A stretch of DNA of 64,000 nucleotides, taken from positions 62,001-126,000 of the forward strand of contig NZ_JAERQY020000004.1 in NCBI RefSeq assembly GCF_016735495.2, read 5' to 3'. A program made the position numbers and the translations under genes. Under the pieces are notes generated by a model. It made no database searches. It saw only the letters and a program-made list of their open reading frames with translations, and was not told the DNA's origin. This document shows, piece after piece, positions 36,160 to 46,035 of the stretch; the stretch's first letter is position 1; every line of letters begins with the position of its first letter. This DNA is from Lysobacter sp. MMG2 (lineage in GTDB: Bacteria; Pseudomonadota; Gammaproteobacteria; Xanthomonadales; Xanthomonadaceae).

Positions 36160-37854
36160 ATGCATTCCAACGTTCGTCGCCGTTCCCTGCTGGCCTGTGC
36201 GCTGGCGCTCGCGGTGTGCGCGGGTTCCGCGCACGCCGCCGATGCCGCGCCCGACTACTACGGCACGCTGGAACCGTTCGCGAAGGAGGCGGTGTACTTC
36301 GTCGTCACCGACCGCTTCGTCAACGGCGACCCGTCCAACGACCATCGCGACCAGGGCGGCGCGGATCCGGCGAAGCGCACGTTCGACCGTCCCACGCCCG
36401 GCAGCGACGCGGGCGACAACATCGGTTACCTCGGCGGCGACTTCAAGGGCATCGTCGATCACCTGGATTACATCCGCGGCATGGGCTTCACCGCGCTGTG
36501 GGTCACGCCGATCATCGACAACCCGGACGAAGCGTTCACAGGCGGCAAGCCCGCGGTGAAGGGCGGCTTCCTCACCGACGGCGGCAAGACGGGCTACCAC
36601 GGCTACTGGGGCGTCAACTTCTACGAGCTCGACGAACACCTGCCCAGCCCGGGCCTGGATTTCAAGGGCCTGGCCGACGCCGTGCACGGGCAGGACATGA
36701 AGCTGGTGCTGGACATCGTGGGCAACCACGGCTCGCCGTCGTACTCGATGCCCAAGCCGCAGCCGAAGTACGGGCAGGTGTTCGATCGCGACGGCAAGCT
36801 CGTCGCCGATCACCAGAACCTGCCGCCGGCCAAGCTCGATCCGAAGCACAACCCGCTGCACCGCTTCTACAACACCACGCCCGGGTTGGCCGAGCTGTCG
36901 GACTTCAACGAGAACAACCCGGCGGTGATGGATTACCTGGCCGGTGCGTATGCGCAATGGATCGACCAGGGCGCCGATGCATTGCGCATCGACACCATCG
37001 GCTGGTTGCCGCATCCGTTCTGGCACGAGTTCGTCGCGCGCATGCGCAAGGAGAAGCCGGGCATGTTCATGTTCGGCGAAGCCTTCGACTACGACGCGAC
37101 CAAGATCGCCGAACACACCTGGGCGAAGAACGCGAACGTGAGCGTGCTGGACTTCCCGCTCAAGCAGGGGCTGGAGAAGGCGTTCGGGCATGAACGCGCG
37201 GGCTTCGAAGTGCTGGCCGATCGCCTGTACCTGGACGGCGGGCCGTACGCGAATCCGTACGAACTGGCGACGTTCTACGACAACCACGACATGGCGCGGC
37301 TGGACGCGAGCGATGAAGGCTTCATCGACGCGCACAACTGGCTGTTCACGGCGCGCGGCATCCCGGTGGTCTATTACGGCTCGGAGGTCGGCTTCATGCG
37401 CGGCCGGCCGGAGCACGACGGCAACCGCAACTACTTCGGCGCGCAGAGGATTGCGGACGCGCCGTCGCACGCGATCCACAAGCACCTCACGCGCATCGCG
37501 CACGTGCGTTCGGCCTCGCCCGCGTTGCAGCGCGGCTTGCAGCTCAACGTCGAGCTGAAGGGCGATCGCGCGGCGTTCTATCGTGTGTACCAGCACGAGG
37601 GCGTGGCGCAGACTGCGTTGGTGCTGCTCAACAAGGGCGATGCGCCGGCGTCATTCGACGTGAAGCAGTACGTGCAGGCGGGGACGTGGCGTGCGCAGAT
37701 CGCGGGCGGCAAGGCGAAGGTGCGCGCAGGCGGTTCGCTGAAGGCGACGGTGCCGGCGCATGGCGTGGAGGTGTTCCTGCTCGATGCGCCGGTGACGCAG
37801 CCACAGTTGCGTGCGGAGCTGGATCGGTTGATGGCGGTGAAACGGCCGCTGTGA
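36160..37854 (+). CDS. Secreted GH13 alpha-amylase
   Basis: Extracytoplasmic family 13 enzyme of 564 residues that cleaves internal alpha-1,4 bonds of starch-like glucans. A signal peptide ends at GSAHAA. Conserved regions: region I VLDIVGNHGS, region II with nucleophile Asp in ALRIDTIGW, region III with Glu in MFMFGEAFD, region IV with Asp in TFYDNHDMARL. A C-terminal beta-domain is present. The start follows GAGGAG and lies 10 nt after the MFS stop, so glycosidase, transporter and amylase form one operon. A cyclomaltodextrinase or CGTase-like specificity cannot be excluded. Confidence 0.93.
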   Translation: MHSNVRRRSLLACALALAVCAGSAHAADAAPDYYGTLEPFAKEAVYFVVTDRFVNGDPSNDHRDQGGADPAKRTFDRPTPGSDAGDNIGYLGGDFKGIVDHLDYIRGMGFTALWVTPIIDNPDEAFTGGKPAVKGGFLTDGGKTGYHGYWGVNFYELDEHLPSPGLDFKGLADAVHGQDMKLVLDIVGNHGSPSYSMPKPQPKYGQVFDRDGKLVADHQNLPPAKLDPKHNPLHRFYNTTPGLAELSDFNENNPAVMDYLAGAYAQWIDQGADALRIDTIGWLPHPFWHEFVARMRKEKPGMFMFGEAFDYDATKIAEHTWAKNANVSVLDFPLKQGLEKAFGHERAGFEVLADRLYLDGGPYANPYELATFYDNHDMARLDASDEGFIDAHNWLFTARGIPVVYYGSEVGFMRGRPEHDGNRNYFGAQRIADAPSHAIHKHLTRIAHVRSASPALQRGLQLNVELKGDRAAFYRVYQHEGVAQTALVLLNKGDAPASFDVKQYVQAGTWRAQIAGGKAKVRAGGSLKATVPAHGVEVFLLDAPVTQPQLRAELDRLMAVKRPL

Positions 37855-37864
37855 CGCGGCCGAC

Positions 37865-39814
37865 TCAACCGGCCTTCTGGCCGCCCAGGTGCCGTGACAG
37901 GAATTCGAGCAGGCGGGTGTAGTACTCGCGTTGGTGCTCTTCGGTATGGAAGCCGTGGCCTTCGGTGGGGAAGTAGAGCGTCTCCACCGGAGTTCCGGCG
38001 GCCCTGAGGGCCTTCTCCATCTTCTGGCTGTGGGCGATGGGCGCGGTGCTGTCCTTGCCGCCCGCGGCCAGAAACACCGGCACCTTGATCCGCTCGGCGA
38101 TGCGATTGGGCGAACGTTGCGCGAGCGTCGCGTCGTCGTCGCCCATCCATTCGTTGGCGAACGTGCCAAGCCAGCGCGCGCTGTCGCCCAGGTCGTCGCG
38201 GCGCATCTGCAGGTCGTAGACGCCGACGTAGCCGACCGCGCAGCGGTACAGGTCGGGCTCCTTCGCGGCACCCATGAGGGCCGCGTAGCCGCCGTAGCTC
38301 GCGCCATAGATGCAGATGCGGCCTGCCTCCGTCACGCCTTGTTCCACCGCCCAACGGGTGGCATCGGTCAGGTCGTCCTGCATCGCGCCGCCCCATTCGC
38401 GCGCGCCGGCGTGCAGGAATGTGCGGCCGTAGTTGCCGGAGCCTCGGTAGTTGATCTGCAGTACCGCGTAGCCGGCGGCGGCCAGCATTTGCGTGTCGCG
38501 GTCGAATCCCCATTCGTCATAGAAGCCGAACGGCCCGCCGTGCGGCAGCACGACGAGCGGCAGACGCTTGCCGTCCGACCCCGGCGGCACGGTGAGATAG
38601 CCATGCAGCGGCAGGCCGTCGCGAGCGGTCAGCGCGATGGGGCGCACCTGCGCCGACTGGGCCGGATCGAACCAGTCCGCCCGGCTGAAGACAAGACTCG
38701 CCTCGCGCGTGGTGTTGTCGAACAGGTAGAAGTCGCCCGGGCTGCGGTCGCTTGCGACCAGGATCAGCGAAAGCCGGCTGTCCCGCGTGGACGAAACGAC
38801 GCGCACGGACATTCCGGGGAACGCCTTCTCGAGCATGCGCTGCGCGCGCGCCGGGGGCGAAGTCTCGTCGAAGTAGCGGCTGACCAGCCGTTCCTTCATG
38901 TAGGTCGCGCCCACCGGACTGCCGGCGGCGTCGTGGATGATCGAATGCGGGTCGACCACGGCGTCGCGCAGGACGTCGCTGCGCTGTCCGGTCGCGGTGT
39001 CCAGCGCCACGATCGCATCCGGCCCCTGCGACTGCTCCACCTGCAGGTACGCCGTGCGATTGTCGGGCGCGAAACCCAGCGCGAGTTCGACCCGGTGGCT
39101 GGTGGCCTCGTCGTTGATCAGGCGCCAGTCCGCGCCGCGCGCATCCCGGTAATAGAGCTTGCTGACGTTGTCGCTGCCGGCGCCGCGCGCGAAGCGCACT
39201 TCGCCATGGCCATCGGTCGTGAAGCGGGCGCGCCGGACAGGTGCTGTGGCGACGGTGACGCGGCGCCCCGTGACGACGTGCATGCGGTCGATGCGCGTGG
39301 TCGGGTCGGCCGTGAATGCCTGCACGGAGATCAGCACGCTGTCGTCTTCGGCGGGCAGGTCGTCCTCGAGGAAGCCTGCGTAGAAGTCGCCGAACGTTTG
39401 GGTCGCCGAGATGCCGGTATCGCGTTCGTAGTGGCTCATCAGCGTGCGAGCGAGCTTGCCATCGGCGTTGATGGCATGCAGCTCGCCAGTCGGCACGGGG
39501 CTTTCCAGCGTGCTCAGGCGTTCGGCCATGCTGACCACGATGCGCTGGTCGTTGACCCAATGGAAATCGGCGATGTCCGACTTCTGCGGTCCGCTGACGC
39601 GGGCAGTGAACGCCTTGTCGGAACGGCGGATCACCGCCAGCATGGTGCGATCGGCTGTCGGCACGGTGACCGCGTAGTACTCGCCGGTGGGCGAGATCTT
39701 GATGTCGCCGTAGACATCCTTCTTCAGATACGGCGTCAGGTCGACCTGCGCGATGGCAGGAAGGGCGAGTGCAACCAGCGCCAGACCCACGATCGGGTCT
39801 TTCGAATGCTTCAT
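37865..39814 (-). CDS. S9 family prolyl-oligopeptidase-like serine peptidase
   Basis: Exported serine peptidase (dipeptidyl/acylaminoacyl peptidase class) of 649 residues. A signal peptide (GLALVALALPAIAQ) is followed by a beta-propeller region and a C-terminal alpha/beta-hydrolase domain. The triad is visible: Ser in GASYGGYAA, Asp in AAGGKDSTAP, His in PTEGHGFH. It converges with the amylase gene, leaving only 10 bp between stops. No evidence ties it to glucan use. Confidence 0.92.
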   Translation of the reverse strand: MKHSKDPIVGLALVALALPAIAQVDLTPYLKKDVYGDIKISPTGEYYAVTVPTADRTMLAVIRRSDKAFTARVSGPQKSDIADFHWVNDQRIVVSMAERLSTLESPVPTGELHAINADGKLARTLMSHYERDTGISATQTFGDFYAGFLEDDLPAEDDSVLISVQAFTADPTTRIDRMHVVTGRRVTVATAPVRRARFTTDGHGEVRFARGAGSDNVSKLYYRDARGADWRLINDEATSHRVELALGFAPDNRTAYLQVEQSQGPDAIVALDTATGQRSDVLRDAVVDPHSIIHDAAGSPVGATYMKERLVSRYFDETSPPARAQRMLEKAFPGMSVRVVSSTRDSRLSLILVASDRSPGDFYLFDNTTREASLVFSRADWFDPAQSAQVRPIALTARDGLPLHGYLTVPPGSDGKRLPLVVLPHGGPFGFYDEWGFDRDTQMLAAAGYAVLQINYRGSGNYGRTFLHAGAREWGGAMQDDLTDATRWAVEQGVTEAGRICIYGASYGGYAALMGAAKEPDLYRCAVGYVGVYDLQMRRDDLGDSARWLGTFANEWMGDDDATLAQRSPNRIAERIKVPVFLAAGGKDSTAPIAHSQKMEKALRAAGTPVETLYFPTEGHGFHTEEHQREYYTRLLEFLSRHLGGQKAG

Positions 39815-39883
39815 CCGTGATCCCCCACCCGCGCACCGCGCACGGGCCGGGCCAAGTCTAGCCGCGGCCGAGCGTTCGCGGCA

Positions 39884-40936
39884 TCAGGCGCCGCTGGACT
39901 TTCTCACCACCAGCGACGTCGGCAGCGTGATGCTGTGCGTCTGCTCGCCCATGACCTGGCGCAGCAGCGTTTCCACCAGCAGTTCGCCGGCGCGCTTGGT
40001 GTCCTGGAACACCGTCGTCAGCGGCGGGTTGGCGAAGCGCGCGGTCGGGATGTCGTCGAAGCCGACCACCGCGATGTCCTCCGGCACGCGCAGGCCCGCA
40101 TCGGCCAGCGCGCGCATCGCGCCGATGGCGATCAGGTCGCTCGCGGCGAACACCGCGTCGAACGAACCGCCGCGCGCCAGCAACTCGCGTGCGGCGGCGT
40201 AGCCTTCTTCTTCGGAGCTTTCCGCGTCGACCTGCAGGATCGCTTCCATCGCGCCGCCCACTTCGCGCAGCGCGGCGTCGCAGCCGCGGAAGCGGTCGAA
40301 GAATTCCGGGCAGTGGCTCGACGCGCCGCCCAGGAAGGCGATGCGGCGACGGCCGAGTCCGACCAGGTGTTCGCCCGCCAGGCGCCCGCCGTTGAAGTTG
40401 TCGCAGCCGATCGACAGGCCCGGCTGGTCCGGCAGCACCGCGCCCCAGCGCACGAAGCGCGTGCCCTGCGCGACCAGTTTCTCCAGCTTGCCCTGGTAGG
40501 CCAGGTAATCGCCGTAGCCCAGCAGGATCAGGCCGTCGGCCTTCATGCTGTCCTCGTAGTCGGCGTGCCAGTCGTCGGAGAGCTGCTGGAACGAGATCAG
40601 CAGGTCCTGCCCCTCGCGCGCGCAGGCGCGGGTGATGGAGCCGAGCATCGACAGGAAGAACGGGTTGATGTGCGACTCGTCGGGCGTGGGGTCCTCGAAC
40701 AGCAACAGCGCCAGCGTGCCCGAGCGCTGCGTGCGCAGGCTGGAGGCGTGGCGGTCGACCTTGTAGTTGAGCTCGCGAACCGCGTCCTCGACGCGCTTGC
40801 GCGTTTCGGCGTTGACCAGCGGGCTGCCGCGCAGCACGCGCGACACCGTCGCCTGCGAGACGCCGGCGCGGTGGGCGATGTCCAGCGAGGTGATCTTGGT
40901 CTTCTTGCTGCGACCGAGGTAATGCACTTGCGACAT
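39884..40936 (-). CDS. LacI-family transcriptional regulator of the alpha-glucan locus
   Basis: 350-residue repressor-type regulator. An N-terminal helix-turn-helix (TSLDIAHRAGVSQATVSRVLRG, about residues 16-37) and hinge helix (YKVDRHASSLRTQRSGTLALLL) lead into a periplasmic-binding-protein-like ligand domain ending SLVVRKSSGA. The probable operators are the TGNATACGTATNCA sites at 28505 and 32290. The effector is presumably a maltodextrin or glucose derivative. The start at 40936 fits the family N-terminus; the longer open frame upstream is antisense to intergenic DNA. Confidence 0.93.
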   Translation of the reverse strand: MSQVHYLGRSKKTKITSLDIAHRAGVSQATVSRVLRGSPLVNAETRKRVEDAVRELNYKVDRHASSLRTQRSGTLALLLFEDPTPDESHINPFFLSMLGSITRACAREGQDLLISFQQLSDDWHADYEDSMKADGLILLGYGDYLAYQGKLEKLVAQGTRFVRWGAVLPDQPGLSIGCDNFNGGRLAGEHLVGLGRRRIAFLGGASSHCPEFFDRFRGCDAALREVGGAMEAILQVDAESSEEEGYAAARELLARGGSFDAVFAASDLIAIGAMRALADAGLRVPEDIAVVGFDDIPTARFANPPLTTVFQDTKRAGELLVETLLRQVMGEQTHSITLPTSLVVRKSSGA

Positions 40937-40994
40937 GGCCGCAGTATGTAAGCCCTTGTCGGTGAAGGCTTGCCGCAGTGCGGCATCGGCCGGT

Positions 40995-41747
40995 TCACAC
41001 AGACACGTCGAACAACGACCCCACCCCAGACGACACCGCCATCGCCAGCGCACCCCAGAACGCCACGCGCGCCGCGCCGCGCAGCATCGGCGCACCGCCC
41101 GCGCGGGCCGCGAGCGCGCCGGAGACGAACAGCGCGCTGATCGTCACGGCGATCGTCACCGGTTGCACGATCGAGGCCGGCGACAGCAGCACCGAGGCCA
41201 TCGGCAGCACGCCGCCGCTGACGAACGCCGTGGCCGAGGCGAACGCCGCCTGCACCGGTCGCGCGCGCAGGGTGTCGGTGATGCCCAGTTCGTCGCGCGC
41301 GTGCGCGGCCAGTGCGTCGTGCGCGGTGAGCTGTTCGGCCACCTGCCGCGCCAGCTCCGGTTCCAGGCCGCGCCGCACGTAGATGTGGGTGAGTTCGTTG
41401 AGTTCGAACTGCGGCTGCGCGGCCAGTTCGCGCCGTTCGATCGCCAGGTCCGCCAGTTCGGTGTCGGCCTGCGACTGCACCGAGACATATTCCCCCGCCG
41501 CCATCGACATCGCCCCGGCCGCCAGGGCGGCCACGCCGCTGGCGAGCACGGTCTCGTGCGAGGCGCCGCTGGCGGCCACGCCCACCACCAGTCCCGACAC
41601 CGACACGATGCCGTCGTTGGCGCCCAGCACCGCCGCGCGCAGCCAGCCGACGCGGCTGGAGCGGTGCGATTCGCTGTGGCGTGTGGGCAGATCCGGCAGA
41701 CGGTGCGGGGCCGGTGCGGTCTCGTGCGGGCGTGGTTCGCGGGTCAT
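40995..41747 (-). CDS. VIT1/CCC1 family membrane transporter
   Basis: 250-residue inner-membrane protein of the vacuolar iron transporter family, which moves Fe2+ or Mn2+ in known members. It shows the signature GWLRAAVLGANDGIVSVSGLVVGVAAS, the second helix with AGAMSMAAGEYVSVQSQAD, a cytoplasmic metal-binding-like helical loop (about residues 95-165), and three more TM segments at the end. The soluble N-terminus is His/Pro rich (PHETAPAPHRLPDLPTRH), which could bind metal. It stands just upstream of the LacI gene but probably has its own role. Confidence 0.88.
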   Translation of the reverse strand: MTREPRPHETAPAPHRLPDLPTRHSESHRSSRVGWLRAAVLGANDGIVSVSGLVVGVAASGASHETVLASGVAALAAGAMSMAAGEYVSVQSQADTELADLAIERRELAAQPQFELNELTHIYVRRGLEPELARQVAEQLTAHDALAAHARDELGITDTLRARPVQAAFASATAFVSGGVLPMASVLLSPASIVQPVTIAVTISALFVSGALAARAGGAPMLRGAARVAFWGALAMAVSSGVGSLFDVSV

Positions 41748-41962
41748 GTCCGCAGGGTAGCCAAGCCGCCGCGAGGGCGCGACCGTGGCCGCGAAGGCGA
41801 TGCTTCCGGATTACTGCGTTGCACGGCCGGCGATAGGTCCATTCACGCCGGCTCGCTACACTGACGTGATGGCCTGCACAGTCTGGACGTTCGTCCGCTG
41901 GCATGCCCGCCGCGAAGCCCATGGGGGCGCGGCATCCGTGCAACGCCCCGGCGTCGCACGAG

Positions 41963-41979
41963 CAGGGCCGCCGGCCCTG
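41963..41979 (+). promoter_or_regulatory. Hairpin just before gshA
   Basis: CAGGGCC-GCC-GGCCCTG, a perfect 7-bp stem ending 26 nt before the gshA start codon. It might affect initiation or attenuate transcription; there is no T tract. Confidence 0.3.
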
Positions 41980-42005
41980 CGGTGGGCTTATTTCGCGAGG
42001 TGCGT

Positions 42006-43370
42006 GTGTCCGGTCCCAGCCAGGTCAAGGATGTTCCCATCGAGGGTCGGGCGCAGCTCGTCGAGTTCCTCAGCTCCGGCGTGCGTCCGCGCGAGGACTG
42101 GCGCATCGGCACCGAGCACGAGAAGTTCGGCTTCCGCACCGACGATCTGCGTCCGCCGACGTTCGACAGCGATCGCGGCATCGAGGCGCTGCTCAAGGGC
42201 CTGACCCGCTTCGGCTGGCAGCCGGTGGAAGAGCACGGCCGCGTCATCGCGCTTACGCGCGAACAGGCTTCGGTGTCGCTGGAGCCGGCGGGCCAACTGG
42301 AGCTGTCCGGTGCGCCGCTGGAGAACCTGCACCAGACGTGTTCGGAAACCAACAGCCACCTGCGCGAAGTGCGCACCGTCGCAGAGCCGATGGGGCTCGG
42401 CTTCCTGGGCATGGGCTTCCAGCCCAAGTGGCGCCGCGACGAAATGCCGTGGATGCCCAAGGGCCGCTACAAGATCATGCGCGAGTACATGCCCAAGGTC
42501 GGTTCGCTCGGCCTGGACATGATGACCCGCACCTGCACCGTGCAGGTCAACCTGGACGTCGGCTCCGAGTCCGACATGGTGAAGAAGTTCCGCGTCTCGC
42601 TGGCGTTGCAGTCCGTCGCCACCGCGCTGTTCGCCGATTCGCCCTTCACGCAAGGCAAGCCCAACGGCTATCTGAGCTATCGCTCGCACATCTGGACCGA
42701 TACCGACGCCGGCCGCACGGGCCTGCTCGATTTCGTCTTCGAAGACGGCTTCGGTTACGAGCGCTACGTCGACTACCTGCTCGACGTGCCGATGTACTTC
42801 GTCTACCGCGACGGCGAATACATCGACGCCTCGGGCCAGTCGTTCCGCGATTTCCTCGACGGCAAGCTGCCGGCTTATCCGGGTCATCGCCCGGTGCTGC
42901 GCGACTGGGCCGACCACAGCACGACGGCATTCCCGGAAGTGCGGCTGAAGAAATACCTCGAGATGCGCGGCGCCGATTCCGGCCCTTGGAACCGCATCTG
43001 CGCGCTGCCGGCGTTCTGGGTCGGCCTGCTGTACGACGACGCTTCGCTCGACGCGGCGTGGGATCTGGTCAAGGACTTCAGCCTCGCCGAGCGCCATGCC
43101 CTGCGCGACGGCGTGCCCAAGCACGCGTTGAAGCTGCCGTTCCGCGGCGGCACCGTACTCGACCTGGCGCGCCGCGCGCTGGAAATCTCCGCGCAGGGCC
43201 TGCGCCGCCGCGCCCGCATGAACGCCAACGGCGCCGACGAGTCGGTGTTCCTGGAGCCGATGATGGAGTTCGTCGAAGCCGGCATCACGCCGGCCGAACG
43301 CAAGCTCGATCTCTACAACGGCCCGTGGCAGGGCGACATCGACCGGGTGTTCCGGGAGTTTGCGTACTGA
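42006..43370 (+). CDS. gshA: Glutamate-cysteine ligase, plant/proteobacterial type
   Basis: Cytoplasmic ATP-dependent enzyme making gamma-glutamylcysteine, the first step of glutathione synthesis. The 454-residue product belongs to the alphaproteobacterial/plant/xanthomonad class, not the E. coli class: [60 protein letters not shown] and [14 protein letters not shown] are clear. The start is a GTG (VSGPSQVKD) with GAGG 5 nt before; GTGs at 42000 and 41982 are alternatives. Glutathione feeds the frm formaldehyde pathway at 55 kb. Confidence 0.95.
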   Translation: MSGPSQVKDVPIEGRAQLVEFLSSGVRPREDWRIGTEHEKFGFRTDDLRPPTFDSDRGIEALLKGLTRFGWQPVEEHGRVIALTREQASVSLEPAGQLELSGAPLENLHQTCSETNSHLREVRTVAEPMGLGFLGMGFQPKWRRDEMPWMPKGRYKIMREYMPKVGSLGLDMMTRTCTVQVNLDVGSESDMVKKFRVSLALQSVATALFADSPFTQGKPNGYLSYRSHIWTDTDAGRTGLLDFVFEDGFGYERYVDYLLDVPMYFVYRDGEYIDASGQSFRDFLDGKLPAYPGHRPVLRDWADHSTTAFPEVRLKKYLEMRGADSGPWNRICALPAFWVGLLYDDASLDAAWDLVKDFSLAERHALRDGVPKHALKLPFRGGTVLDLARRALEISAQGLRRRARMNANGADESVFLEPMMEFVEAGITPAERKLDLYNGPWQGDIDRVFREFAY

Positions 43371-43391
43371 GCTGCGGCGCGCGGCGCCCGC

Positions 43392-44129
43392 TCAGCGCGC
43401 GCCGATGCGCTCCAGACGCTTGAGGTAGTCACGGTTCATGCGGCGCGCATAGGCCGGCAGGCGCTTGGCCTTGCGCAGCGCTTCATCGCGCAGGCGGATG
43501 GCCGCGTCGGCCTCGCCCCAGCCTGCGAGTGTTTCAGCGTAGAACGCGTGCGCTTCGAAGCCGCCGAAATAGCCCACGAGCGTGTCGAATTCATGGCGTG
43601 CCTTGTCGCGATCGCCTTCGGCCGCGAGGGCGCGTGCGTACAGCAGGTGACCGGCGGGCGAGCGGAAATCCGGCTTGCGCTGGATCAGGTCGTCCAGGCG
43701 CCGCCGTGCATCGCCCGCGCGTCCGGATTCCAGCTGCGCGCGCGCCACGCGAACCTGCAAATCCGGGTCGTCCGCATAGAGGCCGCGCAGTGCTGCCTCG
43801 TAATGCGTCATGGCGTCCTCGGCGCGGCCCGCTTCGATCAGCGCGTCCGCCAGGCGCACGCGATTGTCGGTCGTGGCCGCCGTTTCGAAAGCGTCCTGGG
43901 CCGCGCGAAGTTCGCGCGTGGGATCGAGCCGGCGCTGCACGCCCTGGACGACCTGCCGGCCGGCATGGCTGTGACGCCATTCCGGGAGCCAGATGGCGAC
44001 GGCGTACACCACGCTGCCCAGCATCGGGAACGCGAACAGGATGAAGAGCCAGTAGCGCTCCTGCCCGCTGCGCACGGCATGCACGGCGAAGCAAAGCGCG
44101 ATGGCGACATGCACTCCAAGGAACGGCAT
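43392..44129 (-). CDS. TPR-containing membrane protein of unknown function
   Basis: 245 residues: two N-terminal transmembrane helices (GVHVAIALCFAVHAV and YWLFILFAFPMLGSVVYAVAIWL) followed by a helical tetratricopeptide-like domain with repeats such as DALIEAGRAEDAMTHYEAAL and QLESGRAGDARRRLDDLI. It is probably an inner-membrane scaffold. The start at 44129 has a GGGGGAG ribosome-binding site. It converges with gshA and diverges from the amidohydrolase. Confidence 0.75.
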   Translation of the reverse strand: MPFLGVHVAIALCFAVHAVRSGQERYWLFILFAFPMLGSVVYAVAIWLPEWRHSHAGRQVVQGVQRRLDPTRELRAAQDAFETAATTDNRVRLADALIEAGRAEDAMTHYEAALRGLYADDPDLQVRVARAQLESGRAGDARRRLDDLIQRKPDFRSPAGHLLYARALAAEGDRDKARHEFDTLVGYFGGFEAHAFYAETLAGWGEADAAIRLRDEALRKAKRLPAYARRMNRDYLKRLERIGAR

Positions 44130-44243
44130 CGATCGAGTCTCCCCCACGGACCGGCGGAGTGTCGCGCAGTCGCCGCGTCCGCGCCAGCGCTCAATTTTCC
44201 CGAACGCGATAGCATCCCCGCGTCCACCACCCGGAGTCTGCGC

Positions 44244-45578
44244 ATGCGTTCAGTCGTATGGGGTCTTGTGTTGGGATTGCTTGGCGCCGCGTCCGCGCAC
44301 GCCGGGCCGATCACCGCGCTGGTCGGCGGCACATTGGTCGACGGCACGCTGCGCGAGCCGATCCGCGACAGCGTGATCCTGATCGAGGGCGAGCGGATCA
44401 CCGCCGTGGGTACCGTCGACACACTGCCGGTGCCCGCGGGCGCCAAGGTCATCTCCACCGAAGGCATGACCGTGCTGCCCGGCCTGTGGGACATGCACGT
44501 CCACCTGATGATCAACGGCCACGCCGACTACGACTATTGGGACCGCACCTACCCGCCGCGCCTGCGCAACGAGATCATGCCGGCCTCGGCATTGCAGCTG
44601 CTGCACGCGGGCGTGACCGGCGCACGCGATCTCGGCGGCCCGCTGGAGGACAGCATCGCCGTGCGCGATGCGATCAACGCCGGGAAGATCCCCGGCCCGA
44701 CGTTGTTCGTCTCCGGCCCCTTCATCCAGAAGAAACCGTCCCCCGGCACCGAACTGTTCCGCTGGGGCGTGGACTCGCCGGGCGACGCGCGCGCGAAGGT
44801 GCGCCGACTCGCCCAGGCCGGCGTGGACGTGGTCAAGCTGATCGACCAGGACCAGATGAGAGACGCCGAAGTGCAGGCGATCGTCGACGAAGCCCACAAG
44901 CACAAGCTGCCCGTGGTCGCGCATGCGCACCGGCCGGAGGAAATCCGCCGCGCGCTCAAGGCCGGCGTGGATTGTCTCGAACACACCGGCCTGGCCGCGT
45001 CGCCCGAATACCCGGAGGACATCGTCGCCGCGCTGCGCGAGCGCACCGCGAACATGGCCGCCGGCCCGCTGTTCTGGACGCCGACGATCGAGGGGCTCTA
45101 CAACTTCCCCTACACGGTGAAGAACCACGAGTTCATCGACGCCGACGCGTGGCACGAAGGCCTGTCGCCGGACACCGTGGCCGACATCAAGCGCTCGCTC
45201 GCGCACCCGGAGCGCATTTCCTACTTCCAGCAGACGCCGCAGCGCTGGCCGACGCTCAAGCGCAAGTTCCAGCAGCTGCGCGATTCGGGCGTGCTGTTGC
45301 TGGTGGGCACCGATTCGGGCATTCCGATGAAGTTCCACAGCGGCAGCACCTGGAACGAGCTGGACGTGTGGGTGAACCAGCTCGGCGTGCCGCCCATCGA
45401 CGCGATCCGTGCGGCGACCTACTGGCCGGCGGTGGCGATGAAGGCCGACAAGGATTACGGCAGCGTGGTCGAGGGCAAGTACGCGGACATCATCGCGGTG
45501 AAGGGCGATGTGCTGAAGCAGGTGGCGTTGCTGCAGCGGGTGGACGTGGTGGTCAAGCACGGGGTGCAGGTGAAGTGA
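44244..45578 (+). CDS. Exported metal-dependent amidohydrolase
   Basis: 444-residue member of the amidohydrolase (imidazolonepropionase/prolidase-like) superfamily with a signal peptide (VWGLVLGLLGAASAHA). The metal-binding pattern is intact: HVHLM (DMHVHL) after beta strand 1, a Lys in VDVVKLIDQD, His in VVAHAHRPEE and CLEHTG, and Asp in LVGTDSGIP. Substrate unknown; relatives include secreted Xaa-Pro dipeptidases and lactonases. Start supported by GGAG 9 nt upstream. Confidence 0.87.
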   Translation: MRSVVWGLVLGLLGAASAHAGPITALVGGTLVDGTLREPIRDSVILIEGERITAVGTVDTLPVPAGAKVISTEGMTVLPGLWDMHVHLMINGHADYDYWDRTYPPRLRNEIMPASALQLLHAGVTGARDLGGPLEDSIAVRDAINAGKIPGPTLFVSGPFIQKKPSPGTELFRWGVDSPGDARAKVRRLAQAGVDVVKLIDQDQMRDAEVQAIVDEAHKHKLPVVAHAHRPEEIRRALKAGVDCLEHTGLAASPEYPEDIVAALRERTANMAAGPLFWTPTIEGLYNFPYTVKNHEFIDADAWHEGLSPDTVADIKRSLAHPERISYFQQTPQRWPTLKRKFQQLRDSGVLLLVGTDSGIPMKFHSGSTWNELDVWVNQLGVPPIDAIRAATYWPAVAMKADKDYGSVVEGKYADIIAVKGDVLKQVALLQRVDVVVKHGVQVK

Positions 45579-46035
45579 GTGATGTCATGGCTACTGGCCG
45601 TCATTGCGCTTCACTCGTCCGCTTCACTGTCGTCCCGCTCCACTGCCTTGCGACACATCACCGTGGTCCCACTCCACTGTCTTGCGACACATCACCGTGG
45701 TCCCGCTTCACTGTCTTGCGACACATCACCGTCATCCCGGCGAAGGCCGGGATCCAGGCCCATAGCGTTCGGGCACTCCCTGACAGGCGACCCACATCTC
45801 GTCATTCCAGCGAAAGCTGGAATCCATTTTGCCTCTGCTCTTCAGGGCAACAGGTAGAAGCGAAGAGCGAAAATGGATTCCAGCTTTCGCTGGAATGACG
45901 TGGCGTGCGGTGACGTGACGTGACGTGATGTGTTGGATGGGGTGACAGCCTGGATCCCGGCCTTCGCCGGGATGACGGTGTGTGGGAGAGCAGCACGTCC
46001 ACCGCAACACACGGTCAGGCTGCTGCAGCACGACC
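45579..46035. repeat. 34-bp tandem repeat followed by inverted REP-like pairs
   Basis: No gene. From about 45628 to 45735 a 34-bp unit containing CTTGCGACACATCACCGT recurs at 45647, 45681 and 45715 (exact period 34), with a degenerate partial copy before. It runs into REP-like hairpins: two direct copies (about 45728-45757, 45800-45828) and two inverted copies (about 45871-45900, 45948-45976). Together they form a large palindrome around 45850. Confidence 0.9.

Noticed and set aside
45628-45735. CRISPR array from 34-bp repeats
   Set aside because: Repeats are directly adjacent with no spacers.
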